Assembly: GCA_002396125.1 (NCBI GenBank)
Contig: DGWL01000026.1
Coordinates: 1 to 8,811, forward strand
Reading direction: 5' to 3'
Source of the DNA: Porphyromonadaceae bacterium UBA4259
GTDB taxonomy: Bacteria; Bacteroidota; Bacteroidia; Bacteroidales; Muribaculaceae
DNA length: 8,811 nt
Shown here: positions 1 through 6,849 of the stretch, piece by piece
Numbering within the stretch: the first letter of the stretch is position 1
Layout of the letters: each line of letters begins with the position of its first letter
Notes under the pieces: model-generated
What the model was told of the DNA's origin: nothing
Seen by the model: only the letters and a program-made list of their open reading frames with translations
Databases searched by the model: none
Made by a program: the position numbers and the translations under genes

Positions 1-676
1 TAAATGGGCGAATCACAGTGATGTCAAGCAACCCGTCTTGAAGACTGGCATGAGGAGCGATGAAGGCATTGTTGCCATATTGCGAGGCATTGGCGCAAGT
101 AATAACAAACACATCCTCGTCAATCTTTTGATCACCAATCTCGATTGTGCAATGAATGGGCTTGTAGTGGGCATAGACTTCAAAGGCAGTCTTAACATAA
201 TTGATAGGGCCACGCTTATTGCGCTGGGCATATCGGTCGGCAATCTCGGCATCAAAACCCATGCCACATGTGCACACGAAGGTTTCGTTACCCACTGTGC
301 AGTAGTCGCACACTTCCACATGGTCGCGATTAATTGCCTCAATTGCCTTGCGCATGTTCATGGGAATTTCAAGATGACGGGCAAGTCCATTTCCCGAGCC
401 ACAAGGAACAATAGCCAGAGCCACATCGCTGTCCTTGACAGCAGTAGCAGCGCCGTTGACTGTGCCGTCGCCTCCCACAGCAATCACGCCGTAGTAACCC
501 TTTTTCACAGCCTGAGCCGCCAGGTCGCTCACACGCTGCTCGCGTGAGACAAAAGCTATTTCCACATCAAATTTATTGTGGTCGATAACTTCTTCTATCA
601 ATTGTGGCACGTGTTCCTTCTTGGAATTACCTGAGAAGGGATTGATAATCGCCATGAGTTTCTTGCGTTTTTCCAT
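1..676 (-). CDS. Diacylglycerol/lipid kinase family protein (YegS/DagK type), 3' end cut off by window edge
   Basis: Reading the minus strand from ATG at 676 gives 225 codons, open to the window edge. The product starts MEKRKKLMAIINPFSGN and matches the DAGK catalytic domain (PF00781 family): an N-terminal INPFSGN strand-loop at 10-16, the nucleotide-binding GGDGT at 68-72, GSGNGLAR at 93-100 (the family's PxGxGN loop), GFDAE at 140-144, and the C-terminal beta-domain signature NASQYGNNAFIAP at 196-208 followed by DGLLDI at 214-219. Family members use ATP to phosphorylate diacylglycerol or a related lipid at the inner membrane; the actual lipid cannot be told from sequence, and a sphingolipid-type substrate is possible in Bacteroidales. 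Roughly 70-90 residues are expected to be missing, since relatives are about 290-310 residues. One oddity is that the residue after GGDGTVN is Gly, where relatives usually have Glu. The gene has its own promoter and is separated from rpmE2 by a terminator. Confidence 0.93.
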   Translation of the reverse strand, partial: MEKRKKLMAIINPFSGNSKKEHVPQLIEEVIDHNKFDVEIAFVSREQRVSDLAAQAVKKGYYGVIAVGGDGTVNGAATAVKDSDVALAIVPCGSGNGLARHLEIPMNMRKAIEAINRDHVEVCDYCTVGNETFVCTCGMGFDAEIADRYAQRNKRGPINYVKTAFEVYAHYKPIHCTIEIGDQKIDEDVFVITCANASQYGNNAFIAPHASLQDGLLDITVIRPF

Positions 677-680
677 GCCG

Positions 681-712
681 CAAAATTACATTTAATTATT
701 TTTTTTGCCAAA
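681..712 (-). promoter_or_regulatory. Bacteroidetes-type promoter of the lipid kinase gene
   Basis: On the minus strand TTTG (712-709) is followed after exactly 20 bp by TAATTTTG (688-681). This fits the Bacteroides sigma-ABfr consensus of a -33 TTTG and a -7 TAnnTTTG. The -7 element ends only 4 bp before the ATG at 676, so the transcript would start at or within a few bases of the start codon. Confidence 0.7.
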
Positions 713-752
713 CAATGGTAGCAATAAGAACCATATAATGAGAAAATAACAC

Positions 753-799
753 GATAAAAAATAAACCACGGCAACTCGATGAGAGCCCTCCGTGGTTTT
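753..799 (-). terminator. Rho-independent terminator of rpmE2
   Basis: A 9-bp perfect stem pairs AAACCACGG (763-771) with CCGTGGTTT (790-798) around an 18-nt loop. On the minus strand the hairpin is followed by the T-rich run TTTATTTTTTATCG. It lies just past the rpmE2 stop at 825 and before the lipid kinase promoter, so it ends the rpmE2 transcript. The loop is longer than usual, but stem and tail are convincing. Confidence 0.75.
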
Positions 800-824
800 G
801 CTTCTTGTCAAGTAGTGCGAGAGA

Positions 825-1079
825 TTATTTCTTCTTGCGGTTGCCGTAACGGCTCAAGAACTTATCAACACGACCGGCGGTGTCGACGAGCTTCTGCTTA
901 CCGGTAAAGAAAGGGTGAGAAGAACTGGTGATCTCAAGCTTTACCAGTGGATAAGTCTTACCATCAACCTCAATTGTCTCCTTGGTGTTAACAGTTGAGC
1001 GAGTGATAAAAATCTCTTCGTTTGACATGTCCTTAAAAACAACCTCGCGATAGTTGTCAGGATGGATACCTTGTTTCAT
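825..1079 (-). CDS. rpmE2: 50S ribosomal protein L31 type B (zinc-independent)
   Basis: This 84-residue protein starts MKQGIHPDNYREVVFKD and carries the L31 type B hallmarks: the IHP start, SSSHPFFTGK at 52-61, and RVDKFLSRYG at 70-79, ending in a basic RKKK tail. It is full length for the type B family (about 80-90 residues). It contains no cysteine, so it lacks the zinc ribbon of the C+ form and should function without zinc. L31 bridges the 50S central protuberance and the 30S head. In bacteria with both forms, the C- form can replace the zinc form when zinc is short; whether this genome has a second L31 cannot be seen here, and many Bacteroidales appear to rely on this type. It is a single-gene transcription unit with its own promoter and terminator. 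A hairpin and a perfect AT palindrome lie in its 5' leader. Confidence 0.97.
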   Translation of the reverse strand: MKQGIHPDNYREVVFKDMSNEEIFITRSTVNTKETIEVDGKTYPLVKLEITSSSHPFFTGKQKLVDTAGRVDKFLSRYGNRKKK

Positions 1080-1081
1080 TT

Positions 1082-1099
1082 TTTAAATATATATTTAAA
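1082..1099. repeat. 18-bp perfect palindrome immediately upstream of rpmE2 start
   Basis: TTTAAATATATATTTAAA reads identically on both strands and sits 2 bp upstream of the rpmE2 ATG (1079). In the mRNA it could form a 7-bp A/U stem with a 4-nt loop covering the region where an initiating ribosome binds; as DNA it could be a dyad operator. It is pure A/T in an AT-rich spacer, so chance is a real alternative. The palindrome is certain; a function is not. Confidence 0.6.
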
Positions 1100-1113
1100 T
1101 TGTTATACAATAC

Positions 1114-1132
1114 CGGTGATGGTAAGGCACCG
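1114..1132 (-). promoter_or_regulatory. Possible hairpin in the rpmE2 5' leader
   Basis: CGGTG (1114-1118) and CACCG (1128-1132) form a 5-bp GC-rich stem with a 9-nt loop inside the predicted leader of about 65 nt. Several ribosomal protein genes are controlled by the protein binding its own leader, so this is a candidate structure. It is short and has no other support. Confidence 0.3.
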
Positions 1133-1150
1133 AAAAATTGTAATGGCGCG

Positions 1151-1180
1151 CAAAGGTACGAACTTTTTTTGAAAAACAAA
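1151..1180 (-). promoter_or_regulatory. Bacteroidetes-type promoter of rpmE2
   Basis: On the minus strand TTTG (1180-1177) precedes TACCTTTG (1158-1151) by 18 bp, one base short of the usual 19-21 spacing. TACCTTTG is a perfect -7 TAnnTTTG match. Transcription would start near 1146, giving a leader of about 65 nt. Confidence 0.65.
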
Positions 1181-1230
1181 AATATTTTTCTCATTTGAGC
1201 ACTTTTTGGGCAAAATACCTTTAAAATAAA

Positions 1231-1261
1231 TGTGTAGTTTAGAAAAAACTCCCTATTTTTG
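1231..1261 (+). promoter_or_regulatory. Bacteroidetes-type promoter of the glycosidase-like/hybrid kinase unit
   Basis: TATTTTTG (1254-1261) is a perfect -7 TAnnTTTG element. TGTG (1231-1234), a 3/4 match to TTTG, lies 19 bp upstream. The -7 element ends 9 bp before the ATG at 1271, so the 5' leader would be only a few bases. It is divergent from the rpmE2 promoter, with about 50 bp between the two cores. Confidence 0.6.
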
Positions 1262-1270
1262 CACATTGAA

Positions 1271-3922
1271 ATGCAAGTTATTTACAAAATAAGGCATTTT
1301 GGTGTTGTGGGACTAGTGTTAATATTGGTCACCACACTTGTTTCATGTTCACAGGCGAGCATGCGCAACGACGTGATTGTAGAGAACGAGAACTACACGG
1401 TCACTGCCGATAGTGTTGTTGAGGGCCAGTGGAGCGCACGCGCGCTGAGCGACACTCACATCACCAGTAATTACAGCCTGCCGGCCAGCGACTCGGTGCC
1501 AAGCGTCGTGCAACTGCGGCTAGTCATCAATTGCCGCGATAACGAACTCTTGCCGGCTCGATACCACTACGTTGACCTTGAAAACTTGACCGACTCCACC
1601 GTGATTAAAGTTTTCAGTCCCGATACAGTTAAGCCAGCCGCCATTCACAATATTGCACGCCCGCGCTCGCTACGGCTCAAGGTTGACCTCAGCGAGCTGG
1701 AGAACGCTTTACGCAACAAGGGGCTTGTGATAACACCCACTAATGACACCATCTACCAGCAAGATTTTCAGGGAGTGTGGCTCACTGCCGACATTGCTCC
1801 ACTCAACATCGATGCAGCCCAATGCTGGAACCACCAGGAACTAAGAGTTGACGGGAGTCCTGGCAACGGGGGGATGTATCAAGTGAATATTCCACTCGAT
1901 TTAGCACCAACACCTCAGATCACCGAGTGGAAAATTGACGCTCCAAGCTCAGGCGCTCCACGCTACACCTCGGACCAGACCATCATGAACGCTCTCTACA
2001 ACATGTCGGTGGCCGAGCTTGAAAAACCTGTGCCCCAGCCCTTCCATTTCATGGTGGCTCAAGAATGCTATGCCATCGCCTTGGCACTCGCCTACACCCA
2101 TCCTCAGCCATCGATGTCGATGCTTCGCGAGATGGTTAATGACAGTATTGTCAACGCCAGCGGCTCGCAACAGCCCTATACAACTCTTGCCAACAACATG
2201 ATTTGGGCTACCGCAGCATGGAATGTTTACTGCGCCACCGGCGACAAACAGTGGCTCACCTATGCTTTCAACGTGACCTCACGTAGCATGAAAGCCATCG
2301 AGAAACTACTGCTTGACTCGTCGACAGGGCTATATCATGCCATGAGCCCCTACTACCCCACCTCAATGCGCCAGTACTACCCGGTGTGGATGACAACACG
2401 CGACGCTTGGGAGACCATGCCACTGGTGGCCAACGTGATAATGGAACACACCTTCAGACTGCTGGAAGCGATGGCCGACGAGTTTGAAATGCAATCGTCA
2501 ACTTATGCCTCGCAAGCCGATCGCCTCAAGGACGCTATCAACCACCGCTTGTGGAACGAGAACCGCGGTTGCTACTCGCAATACTTGTATGGAGGGCTGC
2601 TCGCTATGCAGTCTCCTTGTGTCGACAACATGGCGCAGGCGATGAGCATCTTGTGGGATGTTGCCGATGACGACCGCGCCGAGACACTCATCGGCGAGAC
2701 GCCCATCACCAACTATGGCGTGCCGTTGCTATACCCACACCGACCTCAGCTAACTCCCGAGCTCAACGATGCCGTGATTCCCATGGTGCAGGCGTTATGG
2801 AACCTGGCTGCAGCCAAGACCGGAAACCTGAGCATGCTACGACGCGGCATGGGGGCGCTACTGCGCCAGCAAGTGCTCTTTGCCTCGTGCGCCGGAGCTT
2901 GCACCGCATCGAGCGGCAAGCCTTTGAGTCGCAGCCACCCGCGCAGCAATGCCGCAGGCAACATCGCCATGGTGATGCGCGTGATTGCCGGAATGAATTT
3001 CCTGCCCAACGGCATTGAATTTCAACCTCGTGTGCCGGTGTGCTTTACAGGTGCAAAAACCATCAAGGGTTTCAATTATCGCCGTGCCGTGCTTGATATC
3101 ACCATTAAGGGAAGTGGCAGTGAACTCAGCAGTATAACCCTCGACGGTAAGGCTCTTGACGACAATTTCGTTAACGGCAACCTGCAAGGAAACCACAAGA
3201 TTGTAATAACAATGAACGGAGAGAATGCAGGCAGCGGCAAAGCCACCATAGCACAGTCGCCACACTACCTTCCACCCACACCCGAATGGCTGTGGAATGG
3301 TTTTTATGGCACCAACTACACTTATGACCAGCAGTTGGGTTATAAAATTCTTATCAACGGAGAACCCACCTACTCAATGCGCGACTCGGTGATGGGAACC
3401 CGCGACACCGTGAGCTATCGCACCTATAGCCTAGTGGCCATCAACCGCTACGGCCACAGTTTTATTGCTGAGCCTCACAGCATCGTCACCACAGCACGAT
3501 GCTACCCGCTGAGCAAAACTAATAACAACCTGCTCACCACTCTAAACACACCAGCCGGGTATCCACACGCCCTAATCCAGCTTGACAACGACACAACATG
3601 GGCGACAACGACTGTAAAGACCGACGAGGCCGGACTATATATCATCGACCTTGCCTACTGCAATGGCAACGGACCGCAATCGCTGCTCTCACCATGCGAC
3701 TTGGTGCTCATCAACGCCAATGGCCACTATCAGGGCTGCGTGGCAACTCCAAGCATGGGCACAAGCCAATGGCTCACGATGAACTACAGCAGCCGCATCG
3801 TGGCACGTCTGCTAAAGGGCGACAACAGCCTGAGCCTGCGAGTGGTTAACCCCACCACTGGCACATCGTCAACCACCAAACTGCTGCTGAGCCACTTGAG
3901 ACTAATTAAAAGCAACCAATAA
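1271..3922 (+). CDS. Six-hairpin glycosidase-like lipoprotein with C-terminal beta-sandwich domains
   Basis: The product is 883 residues from ATG 1271. This start gives MQVIYKIRHF, a hydrophobic core and lipobox LVSC (Cys 26), a clear lipoprotein signal; the in-frame TTG at 1259 lies inside the promoter. Residues about 30-220 look like an N-terminal beta-sandwich. Residues about 226-586 have the helical pattern of an (alpha/alpha)6 six-hairpin barrel as in bacterial glycoside hydrolases, with YPVWMTTRDAW, LWNENRGCYSQYLYG, TPITNYGVPLLYP and SNAAGNIAMVMRVIAGM. Then comes a small beta domain (VLDITIKGSGSELSSITLDG), a fibronectin III-like segment (about 667-740), and a last domain (about 756-883) patterned like a CBM6/35-type galactose-binding fold (EAGLYIIDLAY). 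It probably acts on a glycan at the outer membrane or in the periplasm; substrate unknown. It resembles Bacteroides DUF4450-associated six-hairpin proteins, recalled from memory. The acidic motif expected before YPxWM is absent, so activity is uncertain. The hybrid kinase follows by 28 nt. Confidence 0.72.
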   Translation: MQVIYKIRHFGVVGLVLILVTTLVSCSQASMRNDVIVENENYTVTADSVVEGQWSARALSDTHITSNYSLPASDSVPSVVQLRLVINCRDNELLPARYHYVDLENLTDSTVIKVFSPDTVKPAAIHNIARPRSLRLKVDLSELENALRNKGLVITPTNDTIYQQDFQGVWLTADIAPLNIDAAQCWNHQELRVDGSPGNGGMYQVNIPLDLAPTPQITEWKIDAPSSGAPRYTSDQTIMNALYNMSVAELEKPVPQPFHFMVAQECYAIALALAYTHPQPSMSMLREMVNDSIVNASGSQQPYTTLANNMIWATAAWNVYCATGDKQWLTYAFNVTSRSMKAIEKLLLDSSTGLYHAMSPYYPTSMRQYYPVWMTTRDAWETMPLVANVIMEHTFRLLEAMADEFEMQSSTYASQADRLKDAINHRLWNENRGCYSQYLYGGLLAMQSPCVDNMAQAMSILWDVADDDRAETLIGETPITNYGVPLLYPHRPQLTPELNDAVIPMVQALWNLAAAKTGNLSMLRRGMGALLRQQVLFASCAGACTASSGKPLSRSHPRSNAAGNIAMVMRVIAGMNFLPNGIEFQPRVPVCFTGAKTIKGFNYRRAVLDITIKGSGSELSSITLDGKALDDNFVNGNLQGNHKIVITMNGENAGSGKATIAQSPHYLPPTPEWLWNGFYGTNYTYDQQLGYKILINGEPTYSMRDSVMGTRDTVSYRTYSLVAINRYGHSFIAEPHSIVTTARCYPLSKTNNNLLTTLNTPAGYPHALIQLDNDTTWATTTVKTDEAGLYIIDLAYCNGNGPQSLLSPCDLVLINANGHYQGCVATPSMGTSQWLTMNYSSRIVARLLKGDNSLSLRVVNPTTGTSSTTKLLLSHLRLIKSNQ

Positions 3923-3950
3923 CCATCTCTTATAGACACATCCTAATCAC

Positions 3951-6737
3951 ATGCACAACCCCAACAACAAACCCATCGGCATGAAATTTGCCATTATCAC
4001 TGCAATAGTATGCATAGTGTTGCCTTGCCTGCTCATGGCTTGCGGCAACAACAGCAAAAACAGCCAAAAGCGCAGTAAAGAACTAGTGGTTGCCGACACA
4101 CTACTGGAAAAGGCTTTTAACTGCTATGATAATGCCGACTTTGCACAGTCGATCGACTACACTCGCGACGCGTTAAGTCTTTATAGCGCCCAACACGACT
4201 CGGCATCGATGAGCGACGCCTATTCACTGCTCACGGCATGCTATCAACGCATCAGCATGACCGACTCGGCACTTAGCAACGGGGTTGCCGGCATGATGAT
4301 TGAGCAACGTTTACACGACAACGAGCGTTTGAGTTCCTCCTACAGCAATCTGGCGGCAATCTACCTCAGTGCCGAGAGACCTCAGGAGGCTAAAATGTTT
4401 ATCAACCGGTCCATTGCCGTCGAGAACTCGCTACCCACCCCCAATCCCAGCAAGCAAGCTATTCGCTACGCAATTGCAGCCGAGGTGTATCTTAAGCTTG
4501 GCATGACCGACACCGCTCTCAACTACATCAATAAGGCCTACACAATCGACTCAACAGCAACCGACACCATCCACATGGGCCGCAGACTATCGGTAATGGG
4601 CGACATCTATAGCGCACGAGGCCAGCTCAAGCAAGCCAGTGAGCGATATTTGCAAGCGATGGCTTGCCACAAGGCATCGGGCGATAAATACTCACAGATG
4701 CTCACACTCAAGAACATGGGTTCGTTACGCGATAAGCAAGGCCATGCCACCGAAGCTATCGCCTGCCTTGAACAAAGCGTGAAACTTGCGCAAGAGTGCA
4801 ACGCCAAGCGAGTACTGCAGCAAAACTATGAGCTCATGGCCAGCGTGGCGAGTCACTCCCAGCCTTCACAAGCAGTCAAGTTCATGAAAATGAGTAGTGA
4901 ACTCAAAGACAGCATCTACAATGACGCCACGAGCAACATGGCAGCACAATATGCTATGGAATTTGAGTCAAAAGAGAAACAATTCACCATCGAGGAACAG
5001 CAACACGCCATCACCAAGCAGCGCCTTGCCATCATCGCCATCAGCATCGCAGTGATACTGTTGTTGCTGTTGAGTGGGGCACTATTTATCATCAACCTGC
5101 TCAAGAGTAAGGCACAGCGTGCCGAGAAGAACGCCGAGCAGATGAAGACCCTGTTCTTCACTAATGTCACCCACGAGTTCCGCACGCCGCTCACGGTAAT
5201 CCTGGGAGAAACCGAGGCGTTGCGCACCATGGATTTAAACGCTGCTAACCAATCTCGCTATAACGCAATCATCAACCAAGGCAACCATCTGCTCGATCTT
5301 GTTAACCAATTGCTCAACATGTCGAAGGTGGAGACCGCTGTGGGCTCACTGCAGTGGCAAAATGGCGACATTTCCACCATGGTGCGCATGATTGTGGAGA
5401 ACATGAGAGTGGCTGCCGAGAACCGCAATATCACCATCACCACAACCTTCGACGACAGCGACTTCAATATCGACTTCGTGCCCGAGTATTGGCACAGCAT
5501 CGTCACCAACCTCATTGGCAACTCGCTCAAGTTCACCCCCAGCGGCGGCAGGGTCGACATTGCCATGACGAGCAACAACAGCATTGTGACACTGAAGATA
5601 AGCGACAACGGTTGCGGCATCAAGGCCAAAGACCTGCCACACATTTTCGACCTGTTCTATCAAGGCGATGCCGAGCAAGCCGATTTGGGCACAGGCATCG
5701 GGCTTTCAATCGTCAAAATGATGACCGAGACAATGAACGGCAGCATCAACGTTGAAAGCAAGGAAGGCGAGGGATCAACATTCACCATCAAGATGCCTAC
5801 CAGGCAGCCCGACGGCGACTACCCAAAATGGGTGCCCAAAATTTTGTCGCGTCCCTTCGAGGAAGAAATCAATGAGACCGATGTCTCAAGCATCGACCAC
5901 GACATCAACGAACTTGATGCCGGCAACAAGCCCATCGCGCTTGTCGTTGAAGACAACCACGACGTGGCAACCTATATCGAGCATGTGCTTGAGCGGCAAT
6001 TTAACGTGGTTCATGCCTACGACGGACGCGAGGGCGTGACAAAAGCCCATGAACTGGTGCCCGACATTATTATTACCGACCTGATGATGCCCGGAATCAA
6101 CGGCTATGAGCTGTGCCGACGCATTCGCCACGATGAGCTCGCCGGCCATGTACCCATCATCGTTGTCACAGCCCGCAGCACCCGCAACGACCGCCTCGAG
6201 GCTCTTGCCGTGGGAGCCGACGCCTTCCTCGTGAAACCGTTTAACAACGACGAGCTCAACGCGCTGGCAGGCAACCTGCTCCTGAACCGCAAGATGTTGC
6301 GCATGAAATATCAGGCCACCGTCGCCGACCTGCCCGCAGGCTCCGAGCCGGGGCACCATGAGGAAGCCTCCACGGCAACCATGACCACAGCCGGGCTTGT
6401 GGCGCAAAACAATCGCATCTTTATCGACAAGGTGAAAACCATTATCAGGGAGAACCTCGCCAACAATGAATTGAGCTCTATATTCATTGCCGACAAGATG
6501 AACCTGAGCCAGCGACAACTCAACCGCAAGATTAAGAGCACTGTCAACATCGACACCACAAGCCTCATTCGCGATGTGAGGATTGCCGTCGCCAAGCACA
6601 TGCTCATCAACTCTCAAGACCCCGTGAGTGAGATAGCCGAGAGGTGCGGCTTCGACTCAGCCAGCTATTTCTCCAAGATATTCAAGCAGCACACTAAGCT
6701 CACCCCCACCGAGTTCCGCAAGCAAATTTTGAGCTGA
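3951..6737 (+). CDS. TPR-containing hybrid two-component sensor kinase/AraC regulator
   Basis: This 928-residue one-chain phosphorelay has a hydrophobic N-terminus ending in LLMAC (Cys 31); six to seven TPR-like repeats about 54-321 (e.g. YSNLAAIYLSAERPQEA at 131-147); a short helical linker; a membrane segment about 359-383; HisKA with FFTNVTHEFRTPLT (phospho-acceptor His 408); HATPase with N-box NLIGNSLKFTP (520-530), DNGCG (552-556) and GTGIGLS (580-586); a receiver with acidic pair Glu667/Asp668, acceptor Asp 710 in ITDLMMPG, Thr 740 and Lys 762; and an AraC-type HTH (about 824-925, ending DSASYFSKIFKQHTKLTPTEFRK). All catalytic residues are present. By family analogy the TPR region senses a periplasmic ligand, and phosphotransfer from His 408 to Asp 710 controls DNA binding. 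The usual beta-propeller of glycan-sensing hybrids is absent. An alternative start is ATG 3981 (MKFAIITAIV), which fits a lipoprotein signal better. No promoter is seen in the 28-nt gap, so it is probably cotranscribed with the glycosidase-like gene. Confidence 0.93.
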   Translation: MHNPNNKPIGMKFAIITAIVCIVLPCLLMACGNNSKNSQKRSKELVVADTLLEKAFNCYDNADFAQSIDYTRDALSLYSAQHDSASMSDAYSLLTACYQRISMTDSALSNGVAGMMIEQRLHDNERLSSSYSNLAAIYLSAERPQEAKMFINRSIAVENSLPTPNPSKQAIRYAIAAEVYLKLGMTDTALNYINKAYTIDSTATDTIHMGRRLSVMGDIYSARGQLKQASERYLQAMACHKASGDKYSQMLTLKNMGSLRDKQGHATEAIACLEQSVKLAQECNAKRVLQQNYELMASVASHSQPSQAVKFMKMSSELKDSIYNDATSNMAAQYAMEFESKEKQFTIEEQQHAITKQRLAIIAISIAVILLLLLSGALFIINLLKSKAQRAEKNAEQMKTLFFTNVTHEFRTPLTVILGETEALRTMDLNAANQSRYNAIINQGNHLLDLVNQLLNMSKVETAVGSLQWQNGDISTMVRMIVENMRVAAENRNITITTTFDDSDFNIDFVPEYWHSIVTNLIGNSLKFTPSGGRVDIAMTSNNSIVTLKISDNGCGIKAKDLPHIFDLFYQGDAEQADLGTGIGLSIVKMMTETMNGSINVESKEGEGSTFTIKMPTRQPDGDYPKWVPKILSRPFEEEINETDVSSIDHDINELDAGNKPIALVVEDNHDVATYIEHVLERQFNVVHAYDGREGVTKAHELVPDIIITDLMMPGINGYELCRRIRHDELAGHVPIIVVTARSTRNDRLEALAVGADAFLVKPFNNDELNALAGNLLLNRKMLRMKYQATVADLPAGSEPGHHEEASTATMTTAGLVAQNNRIFIDKVKTIIRENLANNELSSIFIADKMNLSQRQLNRKIKSTVNIDTTSLIRDVRIAVAKHMLINSQDPVSEIAERCGFDSASYFSKIFKQHTKLTPTEFRKQILS

Positions 6738-6849
6738 CACAAGCTGCGGCGTGACTCCTGACAAAGATAAAGAGGGACAAAAAAGGGTGGCAAAACTTGC
6801 CTTGCAAGCTTTGCCACCCTCGTTCTAGCTGTTAATTCTCTATAACGGT
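6738..6849. other. Convergent intergenic spacer
   Basis: The 112 bases between the stop of the hybrid kinase gene and the stop of the downstream minus-strand lipoprotein gene hold the hairpin terminator described separately. I see no other gene or promoter there. Confidence 0.8.
6775..6822 (-). terminator. Strong hairpin terminator between convergent genes
   Basis: GGGTGGCAAA (6785-6794) pairs perfectly with TTTGCCACCC (6810-6819). After a single A/C mismatch, an inner stem CTTGC/GCAAG (6796-6800 and 6804-6808) closes a 3-nt loop, making an almost continuous stem of 15 pairs. On the minus strand the hairpin is followed by TTTTTTGTCCC, a proper terminator tail for the lipoprotein gene. On the plus strand only TCGTTCTAG follows, so termination of the kinase transcript is plausible but weaker. 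Confidence 0.85.

Noticed and set aside
38..547. Plus-strand open frame of 169 codons
   Set aside because: It is antisense to the lipid kinase gene, whose frame shows clear DAGK motifs; its own translation shows no domain or signal.
1259..1261. TTG as the start of the glycosidase-like protein
   Set aside because: It falls inside the -7 promoter element; ATG 1271 gives a standard lipoprotein signal.
1057..1266. Minus-strand open frame of 69 codons across the divergent spacer
   Set aside because: It overlaps the rpmE2 start and both promoters, and its translation reflects AT-rich intergenic sequence.
5886..6617. Minus-strand open frame of 243 codons
   Set aside because: It lies wholly antisense to the receiver and AraC domains of the hybrid kinase; it results from codon bias and has no recognisable motif.
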